Source: Actinomycetospora sp. NBRC 106375
GTDB lineage: Bacteria; Actinomycetota; Actinomycetes; Mycobacteriales; Pseudonocardiaceae
DNA length: 64,000 nt
NCBI RefSeq assembly: GCF_030269665.1
Contig: NZ_BSTS01000006.1
Location: forward strand, 248,001-312,000
Reading direction: 5' to 3'
The notes under the pieces were generated by a model. The model worked only from the letters and a program-made list of their open reading frames with translations. It ran no database searches and had not been told where the DNA came from. Positions 8,655 to 16,668 of this stretch are shown piece after piece (the stretch's first letter is position 1; every line of letters begins with the position of its first letter). Made by a program: the position numbers and the translations under genes.

Positions 8655-8698
8655 GCGCCGGGGATGGAGCGAGGGCGTCCCTCGCTGCGCTCCACGCA
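8655..8698. repeat. 44 bp direct repeat, copy 1
   Basis: A 44 bp sequence that recurs at 8969-9012 with 41 of 44 positions identical. It contains a perfect hairpin, GCGAGGG-cgt-CCCTCGC. It lies just upstream of the GNAT gene in the gap before paaA. Confidence 0.75.
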
Positions 8699-8802
8699 GT
8701 CAGGGCGTCCTTCGGTCCCTCGCCAGCGGGGCGCCGGCCGTGTGCGCCCGCCGCGACCGGCACGTTCGACATGATCGAGAGGCGTGGCGAGCTGCGGAAC
8801 GT

Positions 8803-8859
8803 GCCCCTCGCGGCAGCGCGCGCCCCTCGCGACGGCGCGCGCCCTTCGTGGCGGCGCGC
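8803..8859. repeat. three tandem 19 bp repeats
   Basis: Three consecutive 19 bp units at 8803-8821, 8822-8840 and 8841-8859. Each fits the pattern GCCCYTCGYGRCRGCGCGC. Units 1 and 2 differ at 2 positions. The array directly precedes the second palindromic element. Confidence 0.75.
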
Positions 8860-8868
8860 GCCCACCCC

Positions 8869-8938
8869 GCGGAGATCAGGGGCACCTGGTCCACCCGTGG
8901 CGTGCCCGCCCGGTGGATGACGCGCTCGTGATCTCCGC
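8869..8938. repeat. dispersed palindromic element, copy 2
   Basis: A 70 bp inverted repeat related to the one at 4845-4915. The arms are 8869-8895 and 8912-8938, and the outer 10 bp pair perfectly (GCGGAGATCA with TGATCTCCGC). The inner arm ends TCCACC/GGTGGA also pair. It lies between the tandem repeats and the second 44 bp repeat, 180 bp before paaA. Confidence 0.75.
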
Positions 8939-8968
8939 GACGCGCCGCAGTCGACGCTGCCGCCGCCC

Positions 8969-9012
8969 GCGCCGGGGATGGAGCGAAGGCGTCCCTCGCT
9001 GCCCCCCACGCA
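8969..9012. repeat. 44 bp direct repeat, copy 2
   Basis: Second copy of the 8655-8698 repeat, in the same orientation, 314 bp away. Three substitutions break part of the hairpin stem. Together with copy 1 it brackets the tandem array and the palindromic element in the gap upstream of paaA. Confidence 0.75.
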
Positions 9013-9086
9013 CCGAGGGTCGCCCTCGCTCCGTCACCCGGGCGACCACGCTTGCGCACCCGACGCCCGGTGGGCCACCATGGCCA

Positions 9087-9104
9087 ACCGAACGAACATT
9101 CGGT
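9087..9104. promoter_or_regulatory. TetR-type operator upstream of paaA
   Basis: ACCGAA, 6 nt, TTCGGT: an inverted repeat 17 bp before the paaA start, next to the ribosome binding site GGAGGTG (9107-9113). The half-sites resemble the palindrome at 7105-7118. This is a good candidate for repression of the paa operon by the TetR protein encoded at 7276. Confidence 0.65.
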
Positions 9105-9120
9105 ACGGAGGTGGCCACCG

Positions 9121-10086
9121 ATGACGGTGACCGAGGACGAGAGCCGCGACGTGAGCGACCTCGAGGCGGAGTTCGACCGCACCGTGGCCGCCGAGGGCCG
9201 GATCGAGCCGCGCGACTGGATGCCCGAGGGCTACCGGAAGACGCTGATCCGCCAGATCGCGCAGCACGCGCACTCCGAGATCATCGGGATGCAGCCCGAG
9301 GGCAACTGGATCCTGCGCGCCCCGAGCCTGCGCCGGAAGGCGATCCTGCTGGCCAAGGTCCAGGACGAGGCCGGGCACGGGCTGTACCTCTACTCGGCGA
9401 CCGAGACGCTCGGCGTCGACCGCACCGAGCTCACCGAGAAGCTCATCGACGCGAAGCAGAAGTACTCGTCGATCTTCAACTACCCGACGCTGACGTTCGC
9501 CGACATCGGCGTCATCGGGTGGCTCGTCGACGGTGCCGCGATCGTCAACCAGGTCCCCCTGTGCCGCTCCAGCTACGGCCCCTACGCGCGGGCGATGGTG
9601 CGCATCTGCAAGGAGGAGTCGTTCCACCAGCGCCAGGGCTTCGAGCTGCTGCGCACGCTGATGGCCGGGACGACCGCGCAGCGCGAGATGGTCCAGGACG
9701 CGGTCGACCGCTGGTGGTGGCCGTCGCTGATGATGTTCGGGCCCGCCGACGGCGACTCGCCGAACACCCAGCAGTCGATGGCCTGGCGGATCAAGCGCCA
9801 CACCAACGACGAGCTGCGCCAGCGCTTCGTCGACATGACCGTGCCGCAGGCCGACGCGCTCGGCGTCACGCTGCCCGACCCCGAGCTGCGCTGGAACGCC
9901 GAGCGTGAGGCGCACGACTTCGGCGGCATCGACTGGGACGAGTTCATGCAGGTCGTCAAGGGTGCCGGGCCGTGCAACGCCCAGCGCCTGGCCAACCGAC
10001 GCGCCGCGCACGAGGACGGCCAGTGGGTCCGCGACGCCGCGAGCGCCTACGCCGCGAAGCAGGCCCGGAAGGAGGTGGCGGCGTGA
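9121..10086 (+). CDS. paaA: phenylacetyl-CoA 1,2-epoxidase catalytic subunit PaaA
   Basis: A 321-residue di-iron oxygenase subunit that epoxidises the ring of phenylacetyl-CoA with O2. Ferritin-like helices carry Glu53 ([11 protein letters not shown]), Glu83 and His86 (QDEAGHG), and a second Glu-x-x-His in [11 protein letters not shown]. The family-typical stretches [15 protein letters not shown] and [14 protein letters not shown] are present. Length is normal. A strong GGAGGTG lies 7 nt upstream of the ATG. It is the first gene of the operon paaABCDE-Z-I, with an operator-like palindrome in front. Confidence 0.97.
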   Translation: MTVTEDESRDVSDLEAEFDRTVAAEGRIEPRDWMPEGYRKTLIRQIAQHAHSEIIGMQPEGNWILRAPSLRRKAILLAKVQDEAGHGLYLYSATETLGVDRTELTEKLIDAKQKYSSIFNYPTLTFADIGVIGWLVDGAAIVNQVPLCRSSYGPYARAMVRICKEESFHQRQGFELLRTLMAGTTAQREMVQDAVDRWWWPSLMMFGPADGDSPNTQQSMAWRIKRHTNDELRQRFVDMTVPQADALGVTLPDPELRWNAEREAHDFGGIDWDEFMQVVKGAGPCNAQRLANRRAAHEDGQWVRDAASAYAAKQARKEVAA

Positions 10087-10097
10087 GCCGTGACACG

Positions 10098-10112
10098 GAG
10101 CGCAGCGGAGCT
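10098..10112. repeat. short GCGCAGCGGAGCT repeat between paaA and paaB
   Basis: GAGCGCAGCGGAGCT fills most of the paaA-paaB gap. Nearly the same 15-mer, in reverse orientation, lies inside the acyl-CoA dehydrogenase gene at 17292-17306. A related core occurs in the 44 bp repeats. It overlaps the likely ribosome binding site of paaB. Confidence 0.5.
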
Positions 10113-10117
10113 GGATC

Positions 10118-10462
10118 ATGAGCATGGCCGACGACACCACCGCCCACGTCGAGGGCGCGCCGACGTTCACCGGCACCCCGAAGGCGGTCTGGCCCCTCTA
10201 CGAGGTCTTCGTGCGCGGCAAGCGCGGGCTCAACCACGTGCACGTCGGGTCGCTGCACGCCCCCGACGACACGATGGCCCTGCACAACGCGCGCAACCTC
10301 TACACGCGGCGCAACGAAGGCGTGAGCATCTGGGTCGTCCGCGGCGACGCGATCACCGCGTCGAGCCCGGACGAGAAGGACCCGTTCTTCGCGCCGGCCG
10401 GCGACAAGGTCTACCGGCACCCCACGTTCTACGAGATCCCCGACGACGTCCCCCATCTCTGA
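10118..10462 (+). CDS. paaB: phenylacetyl-CoA epoxidase subunit PaaB
   Basis: A 114-residue subunit of the PaaABCDE epoxidase, needed for assembly of the complex. Typical segments are WPLYEVFVRGKRGLNHVHVG, LHAPDDTMALHNARNLYTRR and the Trp-Val core EGVSIWVV. Length matches the family. A GGAG site lies upstream of the ATG at 10118. The stop overlaps the paaC start in TGATG, so the two are translationally coupled. Confidence 0.96.
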   Translation: MSMADDTTAHVEGAPTFTGTPKAVWPLYEVFVRGKRGLNHVHVGSLHAPDDTMALHNARNLYTRRNEGVSIWVVRGDAITASSPDEKDPFFAPAGDKVYRHPTFYEIPDDVPHL

Positions 10463-11388
10463 TGCACAGCAGCCATCACGACCACGACGACGAGAACGTC
10501 TACGACGCCCTGTCCACCGCCGACGACGACGGGCGCTGGGCCTTCGGGACCGGGTTCGACGCCGGCACGGCGGAGATCACCGCCCCCGTGCCGGACGGCG
10601 TCGACCGCGACGACCTCGCGGCCTACTGCCTCATGCTCGCCGACGACGCCCTGATCGCCGCCCAGCGGTTGTCGGGGTGGACGGCGAAGGCCCCCGAGCT
10701 CGAGGAGGAGGTCGCGCTCGCGAACATCGCGCTCGACCTGCTCGGGCAGGCCCGCGTGCTGCTCTCGCGGGCGGGCCACCTCGGGGCCGCCGAGCCGTAC
10801 CGCGCCGGGCCGCAGGACGACGAGGACGTGCTGACGTACTTCCGCGACGACCGGGGCTTCCGCAACGTCACGCTCGTCGAGTCCGAGCTCGGCGACTTCG
10901 GCCGCACCATCGCCTGGATCCTCGTCCTCTCCTCGTGGCGGCTCGCGCTGATGCAGCGGCTCACCGCGAGCAGCGACCCCGTGCTCGCCGCCGTGGCCGC
11001 GAAGGCCGTCAAGGAGCTGACCTACCACCGCGACTACGCCGCCCAGTGGGTCCTGCGCCTCGGCGACGGCACCGCGCTCTCGCACGCCCGCATGCAGGCC
11101 GGGCTCGACGCGGTGTGGCCCTTCGTCGAGGAGCTGTTCCTCCCCCACGCCGTCGAGCGCCGCCTCGTCGACGCCGGCGTCGCGGTGGACCCGGAGCAGT
11201 TGCGCGCCGAGGTGGACGCCGTCCTCGAGCAGGTCCTGCCGGTCGCGACGCTGACCCGCCCGGAGAAGCCCGCGGTCGGTCTCGTCGGCGGCCGCGGGGG
11301 CCGCGACGGCGTGCACACCGAGGCCCTCGGCGGGCTCCTCGCCCTCATGCAGTCGCTCGCCCGCGCGCACCCGGGGGCGACGTGGTGA
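10462..11388 (+). CDS. paaC: phenylacetyl-CoA epoxidase structural subunit PaaC
   Basis: A 308-residue ferritin-like subunit that pairs with PaaA in the epoxidase core. It starts at an ATG overlapping the paaB stop and has a His/Asp-rich N-terminal tail. Family landmarks are YCLMLADDALIAAQRLSGW, NIALDLLGQARVLL, ELGDFGRTIAWILVLSSWR and KELTYHRDYAAQWVLRLGDG. PaaC has lost the metal centre in characterised members and plays a structural role. The last codons overlap the paaD start in GTGA. Confidence 0.95.
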   Translation: MHSSHHDHDDENVYDALSTADDDGRWAFGTGFDAGTAEITAPVPDGVDRDDLAAYCLMLADDALIAAQRLSGWTAKAPELEEEVALANIALDLLGQARVLLSRAGHLGAAEPYRAGPQDDEDVLTYFRDDRGFRNVTLVESELGDFGRTIAWILVLSSWRLALMQRLTASSDPVLAAVAAKAVKELTYHRDYAAQWVLRLGDGTALSHARMQAGLDAVWPFVEELFLPHAVERRLVDAGVAVDPEQLRAEVDAVLEQVLPVATLTRPEKPAVGLVGGRGGRDGVHTEALGGLLALMQSLARAHPGATW

Positions 11389-11891
11389 CCGCACTCGTCG
11401 ACGCCCGGACCGCCGCCGAGCAGGTCGTCGACCCCGAGATGCCGATGCTCACGCTCGCCGACCTCGGCGTGCTGCGCGGCGTCGAGACCGGCGACGACGG
11501 CACCGTGGTCGTCACCCTCACCCCGACCTACTCGGGGTGCCCCGCGCTCGACGAGATGCGCCACGACCTGCGGCGCGCGCTGACCGAGGCCGGCTACGCG
11601 AAGGTCGTCGTCCGCACGACCTTCAGCCCGCCGTGGTCCACCGACTGGATCTCCGACGAGGGCCGGCACAAGCTCGCGGCCGCGGGCGTCGCGCCGCCCG
11701 ACCGGATCGGCCCCCGTGCTGCGGGAGGCCCGGTGCCGCTGACCCTCGTCGCCCCGTCGCGGACCGTCGCCTGCCCGCAGTGCGGCGCCCGCGACACCGA
11801 CGAGACCTCCCGCTTCGGCCCCACGGCCTGCACCGCGCTGCGCCGCTGCCGGTCGTGCGGCGAGCCGTTCGAGCACGTCAAGGAGATCTGA
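11385..11891 (+). CDS. paaD: phenylacetate degradation protein PaaD (DUF59/MIP18 family)
   Basis: A 168-residue protein with an N-terminal DUF59 domain (VVDPEMPMLTLADLGVLRGV; TPTYSGCPALDEMRHDL) and a C-terminal zinc-ribbon with CPQCG and CRSCGEPF. PaaD is thought to help mature an Fe-S or di-iron centre of the epoxidase. The GTG at 11385 overlaps the paaC stop (GTGA); another in-frame GTG three bases upstream is possible. The paaE start overlaps its stop (TGATG). Confidence 0.93.
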   Translation: MTALVDARTAAEQVVDPEMPMLTLADLGVLRGVETGDDGTVVVTLTPTYSGCPALDEMRHDLRRALTEAGYAKVVVRTTFSPPWSTDWISDEGRHKLAAAGVAPPDRIGPRAAGGPVPLTLVAPSRTVACPQCGARDTDETSRFGPTACTALRRCRSCGEPFEHVKEI

Positions 11892-12991
11892 TGACGGCCG
11901 CCGTCACCGAGGACCGCGACACCGACGCCGTCCCCGGCTTCCACCGCCTGCGCGTCGCCGACGTCGAGCGGCTCTGCGACGACGCCGTCGCCGTGCGGTT
12001 CGACGTCCCCGACCACCTGGGCGACGACTACGCCTTCCGCGCCGGCCAGTACCTCACGCTGCGGCTGACCGGTGCCGACGGCGAGGAGCGGCGCTCGTAC
12101 TCGATCTGCGCGCCCGAGGGCGCCGCCCCGCGGATCGGGGTGCGCCGTGTCGACGCCGGGCTGTTCTCGACGTGGCTGGTCGACCGGCTCGCCGCGGGCG
12201 ACGAGATCGAGGTCGGGCCGCCGCAGGGCCGGTTCACCCCCGAGGTCGCGGCCGGCGAGCACCACGTCCTCGTCGCCGCCGGCTCGGGCATCACGCCGGT
12301 GCTCTCGATCGCCGCGACCGTGCTCGCCACGCACCGCGACACCCACGTCACGCTGCTCTACGGCAACCGGCGCTCCGACACGGTGATGTTCGGCGAGGAC
12401 CTCGCCGACCTCAAGGACCGCTACGGCCCGCGCCTGCAGCTGGTCCACGTGCTCTCCCGCGAGCCCACCGCCGCCGACCTGTTCAACGGCCGCCTCGACG
12501 CGGACCGCCTGCGCACGCTGATCGGCGCGCTGGTGCCCGTCGGCGAGGTCGCGCACTGGTGGCTGTGCGGGCCGCTGGGGATGGTCGAGGCGGCGACGGA
12601 GGTCATCCGGGCGTTCGACGTGCCGCGCGAGCGACTCCACCGCGAACTGTTCTACGTCGACGAACCCCCGCCCGAGGTGCACCGGGCCGAGGACGACGTC
12701 GTCGACGACGCCGGGGGCGCGACGGTCACCGTCGTCCTCAACGGCCGCGAGAGCGTGCTGACCCTGCCGCGCACCGAACCGGTGCTCGACGCGGCCCAAC
12801 GGGCGCGCTCCGACCTGCCGTTCGCCTGCAAGGGCGGCGTCTGCGGGACCTGCCGCGCGCAGGTGACCGTCGGCGAGGTGCGCATGCGGCGCAACTTCGC
12901 GCTCGAGCCCGAGGAGGTCGAGGCCGGCTTCGTGCTGACCTGCCAGGCTCTGCCGGTCTCGGACGACGTGACCGTCGACTACGACGTATAG
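11891..12991 (+). CDS. paaE: phenylacetyl-CoA epoxidase reductase PaaE
   Basis: A 366-residue reductase that feeds electrons from NADPH to the PaaABC oxygenase. Order: FAD domain with RSYSICAP, NAD(P) domain with VLVAAGSGITPVLSI and LCGPLGMV, and a plant-type 2Fe-2S ferredoxin domain with Cys313, Cys318, Cys321 (CKGGVCGTC) and Cys351. Length is normal. The start overlaps the paaD stop. It ends 11 bp before paaZ. Confidence 0.96.
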   Translation: MTAAVTEDRDTDAVPGFHRLRVADVERLCDDAVAVRFDVPDHLGDDYAFRAGQYLTLRLTGADGEERRSYSICAPEGAAPRIGVRRVDAGLFSTWLVDRLAAGDEIEVGPPQGRFTPEVAAGEHHVLVAAGSGITPVLSIAATVLATHRDTHVTLLYGNRRSDTVMFGEDLADLKDRYGPRLQLVHVLSREPTAADLFNGRLDADRLRTLIGALVPVGEVAHWWLCGPLGMVEAATEVIRAFDVPRERLHRELFYVDEPPPEVHRAEDDVVDDAGGATVTVVLNGRESVLTLPRTEPVLDAAQRARSDLPFACKGGVCGTCRAQVTVGEVRMRRNFALEPEEVEAGFVLTCQALPVSDDVTVDYDV

Positions 12992-13002
12992 GAGACCCAG
13001 CG

Positions 13003-15045
13003 ATGAGCGTCCTGCCCAGCTACGTCCGCGGCGGGTGGGTCACCCCCGACGGCGTCGAGGGCCGCCCGATGAGCGACGCCGTCACCGGCGAGGAGATCGG
13101 CCGGCTCGCGACCGACGGCATCGACATGGCCGCGGTGGCCGCGTACGGGCGCCGCACCGGCGGGCCCGCGCTGCGGGAGCTGTCGTACCACCAGCGCGCG
13201 TCGCTGCTGAAGGCCCTCGGCGGGCACCTGCGCGAGCACCGCGACGAGCTCTACGCGGCCTCGGCGCGCACGGGCGCGACGAAGGGCGACGCGAAGTTCG
13301 ACGTCGACGGCGGCATCGGGGTGCTGCTCGCGTACGCGTCGCTGGGCAAGCGCGAGCTGCCCGCCGCGGGACCGTGGCTCGACGGCGACCTCGTGCCGAT
13401 GAGCAAGGGCGGCACGTTCGTCGGCCAGCACGTGTACACGCCGCTCCAGGGCGTCGCGGTGCAGGTCAACGCCTACAACTTCCCGTGCTGGGGGCCGCTC
13501 GAGAAGCTCGCGCCGGCGTTCCTGGCCGGCGTCCCGTCGATCATCAAGCCGGCGACGCCGACGGCGTTCCTCACCGCGGAGCTGGTGCGGCTGATCGTCG
13601 AGTCGGGCCTGCTGCCCGAGGGCTCGGTGCAGTTCCTGGCCGGCTCGACCGGCGACCTGTTCGACCACCTCACCGAGCAGGACCTCGTGTCCTTCACGGG
13701 CTCGGCGTCCACGGCACGGCAGCTGCGCACCCACCCGGTGCTCTCGGCCCGCGCGGTGCGGTTCACCGCCGAGGCCGACTCGCTGAACTGCTCGATCCTC
13801 GGGCCGGACGCGACGCCGGGGACGCCGGAGTTCGACCTCTACGTCTCCCAGCTCGTCACCGAGATGACGGTCAAGGCCGGGCAGAAGTGCACGGCGATCC
13901 GGCGCGCGTTCGTGCCCGCGGAGCAGGCCGACGCGGTCGTCGAGGCGGTCCGGGCGCAGCTCACGGACGTGGTCGTCGGCGACCCGTCGGCCGAGGGCGT
14001 GACGATGGGCGCGCTCGCGGGGCTGGAGCAGCGCGAGGAGGTGCGCCGCTCGCTGAAGTCGCTCACCGACGAGGCCGAGATCGTGTTCGGCGACCCCGAG
14101 CAGGTCGAGGTCCGCGGCGCCGACGCGCAGCGCGGCGCGTTCCTGTCCCCGGTGCTGCTGCGGGCGACCCCGGATTCCGCCGCCGTGCACGAGGTCGAGG
14201 CGTTCGGGCCGGTGTCGACGGTGGTCGCGTACTCGTCGACCGCCGAGGTCGTCGAGCTCGCCGCGCGCGGGCAGGGCTCGCTGGCCGGTTCCGTCGTCAC
14301 CGCCGACCCGGCGTTCGCGCGCGAGGTGGTGCTCGGCGTCGCGCCGTGGCACGGGCGCCTGCTCGTGCTCGACCGGTCCGACGCGAAGGAGTCGACGGGC
14401 CACGGCTCGCCGATGCCCCAGCTCGTGCACGGCGGCCCGGGACGCGCCGGCGGCGGCGAGGAGATGGGTGGGCTGCGCGGCGTCGCCCACCACATGCAGC
14501 GCAGCGCGGTCCAGGCGAGCCCGGACATGCTCTCGGCGATCACCGGGCGGTGGGTGCCGGGCAGCGCCCGCACCGTCACCGACGAGCACCCCTTCCGCAA
14601 GCACCTCGAGGACCTGCGCCCCGGCGACACCGTCGTCGGCGGCCCGCGGCGCGTGACCGAGGCCGACGTGGAGCACTTCGCCGAGTTCACCGGCGACACC
14701 TTCTACGCCCACCTCGACGCCGAGGCCGCGGCGGCGAACCCGTTCTTCGGCGAGCGCGTGGCCCACGGATACCTCGTGGTCTCGTTCGCCGCGGGCCTGT
14801 TCGTCGACCCGGCGCCCGGCCCGGTGCTCGCGAACTTCGGCGTCGACCACCTGCGCTTCCTGACGCCGGTGAAGTTCGACGACGAGCTGACCATCACGCT
14901 GACGGCCAAGGACATCTCGCCGCGGGCCTCCGCGGCGTACGGCGAGGTGCGCTGGGACGCCGAGGTGGTCAACGCGGCCGGCGAACCGGTGGCGAAGTAC
15001 GACGTGCTGACGCTGGTGGCGAAGCGCGAGGGCTCCGATGGGTGA
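13003..15045 (+). CDS. paaZ: bifunctional oxepin-CoA hydrolase / aldehyde dehydrogenase PaaZ
   Basis: A 680-residue fusion. The aldehyde dehydrogenase half (1-520) has the catalytic Glu segment TAEADSLNCSI and the catalytic Cys in AGQKCTAIRRAF. The MaoC-like (R)-hydratase half (about 535-680) has FTGDTFYAHLD and FGERVAHGYLVVS with the usual Asp and His. PaaZ opens the oxepin-CoA ring and oxidises the resulting semialdehyde. GGAG lies 9 nt before the ATG at 13003. The 3' end overlaps paaI by 8 bp. Confidence 0.95.
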   Translation: MSVLPSYVRGGWVTPDGVEGRPMSDAVTGEEIGRLATDGIDMAAVAAYGRRTGGPALRELSYHQRASLLKALGGHLREHRDELYAASARTGATKGDAKFDVDGGIGVLLAYASLGKRELPAAGPWLDGDLVPMSKGGTFVGQHVYTPLQGVAVQVNAYNFPCWGPLEKLAPAFLAGVPSIIKPATPTAFLTAELVRLIVESGLLPEGSVQFLAGSTGDLFDHLTEQDLVSFTGSASTARQLRTHPVLSARAVRFTAEADSLNCSILGPDATPGTPEFDLYVSQLVTEMTVKAGQKCTAIRRAFVPAEQADAVVEAVRAQLTDVVVGDPSAEGVTMGALAGLEQREEVRRSLKSLTDEAEIVFGDPEQVEVRGADAQRGAFLSPVLLRATPDSAAVHEVEAFGPVSTVVAYSSTAEVVELAARGQGSLAGSVVTADPAFAREVVLGVAPWHGRLLVLDRSDAKESTGHGSPMPQLVHGGPGRAGGGEEMGGLRGVAHHMQRSAVQASPDMLSAITGRWVPGSARTVTDEHPFRKHLEDLRPGDTVVGGPRRVTEADVEHFAEFTGDTFYAHLDAEAAAANPFFGERVAHGYLVVSFAAGLFVDPAPGPVLANFGVDHLRFLTPVKFDDELTITLTAKDISPRASAAYGEVRWDAEVVNAAGEPVAKYDVLTLVAKREGSDG

Positions 15046-15457
15046 CCTCGACGGCCCGATCTCCCCGTCGGTCCGGCGGATGTGGGACGACGACGCCGCC
15101 TCGCGCAAGCTCGGCATGGAGCTGCACGAGGCCGTCGACGGCCGGGCCCGGCTGACCATGACGATCACCGAGGACATGGTCAACGGGCACGGCATGTGCC
15201 ACGGCGGCTACCTGTTCCTGCTGGCCGACTCGGCGTTCGCGTGCGCGTGCAACAGCCCGGGTCCGGTCGCGGTGGCGGCCGCGGCGGACATCGTCTTCGT
15301 CGCCTCGGCGCGCACCGGTGACGTCCTCGAGGCACTCGCGACCGAGCGGGTGGCCTTCGGGCGCAGCGGGGTGTTCGACGTGACGCTCGTCCGTCCCCGC
15401 GACAACCAGGTGATCGCCGAGTTCCGGGGGCGGAGCCGGACGCTGCGCCGCGAGTAG
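15038..15457 (+). CDS. paaI: hydroxyphenylacetyl-CoA thioesterase PaaI
   Basis: A 139-residue hot-dog-fold thioesterase with the signature NGHGMCHGGYLFLLADSAFA, in which the HGG and the later Asp are the active-site elements. PaaI releases CoA from dead-end intermediates of the phenylacetyl-CoA route. The start overlaps the paaZ end by 8 bp. It is the last gene of the operon; the next gene is about 150 bp downstream. Confidence 0.94.
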   Translation: MGDLDGPISPSVRRMWDDDAASRKLGMELHEAVDGRARLTMTITEDMVNGHGMCHGGYLFLLADSAFACACNSPGPVAVAAAADIVFVASARTGDVLEALATERVAFGRSGVFDVTLVRPRDNQVIAEFRGRSRTLRRE

Positions 15458-15605
15458 GTCACCCTGGGTTGCCGGCTGGGCCGTTCGTGGTCGTCTTGCG
15501 GACGCGAGGGTCCCCCTGCGCGCCACCGTGGGTCATCATCGCAAGGATCCGGGGAGTCCGGAGCTCACCGAGCAGCTCACCCGTCGCCGAGCGAGAGGTC
15601 CCGAC

Positions 15606-16262
15606 GTGGCGATCGACCACTGGCTGATGACCATCCCTCCGCTGGCGGTGTACCTGGCCGTCGCGGGGGTCGTCGGCATCGAGAGCCTCGGCGTGCCGTT
15701 GCCGGGCGAGGTCGTGCTGGTCAGCGCCGCGCTGCTCTCGTCGCGCCCCGACATCCCGGTGGAGCCGGAGTGGGTCGCCCTGGGGGCGCTCATCGGGGCG
15801 GTGGTGGGCGACTCCATCGGCTACGCCGTCGGGCGGCACTACGGGATCGGGCTGCTCGAGCGGCTGGGGCGGCGGTTCCCGAAGCACTTCGGACCGTCCC
15901 ACCTCGCCCTCGCCGAACGGGCGTTCGCGCGCTGGGGTGTGCTGACGGTGATCATCGGCCGCTTCATCGCGATCCTGCGCATCCTCGCCGGGCCGCTGGC
16001 CGGGGCGCTGCGGATGCCGTATAAGAAGTTCCTGCCCGCCAACATCATCGGTGGCGCGCTGTGGACCATCGGCACCACGTACGCGATCTACTTCCTCGGG
16101 ATCGTCGCCGAGACGTGGCTCAAGCGCTTCTCCTACGTCGGGCTGGCCGTCGCGGTCGTGGCCGGCGCGACGATCGGGTGGATGGTCAAGAAGCGGGTGT
16201 CGGGCATGCTCGCGGTCGCTCCCACCCCCGGCGACGAGGAGGAGGGTGCGTCGGCGGCGTGA
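15606..16262 (+). CDS. DedA-family membrane protein
   Basis: A 218-residue DedA/SNARE-associated (VTT-domain) integral membrane protein. The N-terminal reentrant region has GIESLGVPLPGEVVLVSAAL; the central region has GDSIGYAVGRHYG and a FIAILRILAGPLAGALRMPY segment, whose Arg-x-x-x-G pattern is the family hallmark. DedA proteins flip undecaprenyl phosphate or phospholipids and support envelope homeostasis; the exact substrate is not known here. The GTG at 15606 is chosen because GAGAGG precedes it and the product starts in helix 1. The C-terminal tail is acidic. Confidence 0.87.
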   Translation: MAIDHWLMTIPPLAVYLAVAGVVGIESLGVPLPGEVVLVSAALLSSRPDIPVEPEWVALGALIGAVVGDSIGYAVGRHYGIGLLERLGRRFPKHFGPSHLALAERAFARWGVLTVIIGRFIAILRILAGPLAGALRMPYKKFLPANIIGGALWTIGTTYAIYFLGIVAETWLKRFSYVGLAVAVVAGATIGWMVKKRVSGMLAVAPTPGDEEEGASAA

Positions 16263-16300
16263 TCGGGTAGGCCTGCGGCCCCGTCCGCAAGGAGGATCCC

Positions 16301-16615
16301 GTGGCCGACACCCCGTTTCCCGACTTCGACCACGCCACGGTCGACACGGTCAAGCACCGCATCCGCTCGCTGGAGCGCGAGGACGTCGAAGGCCTGCTCG
16401 CCCACGAGCGGGAGCACTCCTCGCGGCTGCCGGTGATCGAGGTGCTGCGCACACGGCTCGCCGAGCTCGACGCCGGCGCGACCCCGTCGGGCGGCGACCA
16501 GACCGAGGCCCGCGACGGCGGCACGGCGCACGGCTCGCCGGTCTCCCCCGACGGCGCGGCCCGGCCCGGCCCGCCCGACCGCCACGGCCTGCGCCAAGTG
16601 ACGTGGGGTGGCTGA
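16301..16615 (+). CDS. small conserved helical protein
   Basis: A 104-residue protein. The N-terminal half is a compact helical domain (FDHATVDTVKHRIRSLEREDVEGLLAHEREHSS-type layout ending RLPVIEVLRTRLAEL). This layout recurs in many short actinobacterial proteins of unknown function. The C-terminal half is Gly/Pro/Ser-rich and disordered. The GTG start follows an excellent AAGGAGGA site. It lies 38 bp after the DedA gene on the same strand, so the two are probably co-transcribed. The hairpin at 16621-16664 follows at once. Confidence 0.7.
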   Translation: MADTPFPDFDHATVDTVKHRIRSLEREDVEGLLAHEREHSSRLPVIEVLRTRLAELDAGATPSGGDQTEARDGGTAHGSPVSPDGAARPGPPDRHGLRQVTWGG

Positions 16616-16620
16616 GTCCC

Positions 16621-16664
16621 ATGTGAGCAGTTGCGGTCCCCATAGGGGCCGCAACTACTCACAT
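16621..16664. terminator. bidirectional hairpin terminator, GTGAGC family
   Basis: A 44 nt near-perfect inverted repeat between two convergent genes. It begins ATGTGAGCAGTTGCGG and ends CCGCAACTACTCACAT, with 19 of 22 arm positions complementary. It can terminate transcripts from both sides. A hairpin with the same GTGAGC outer arms sits between another convergent pair at 23311-23350. Confidence 0.75.
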
Positions 16665-16668
16665 ACCC

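Noticed and set aside
7276-9120. A LuxR/quorum-sensing locus around the GNAT gene
   Set aside because: The GNAT protein has the plain acetyltransferase layout. No LuxR-type gene or lux box was seen.
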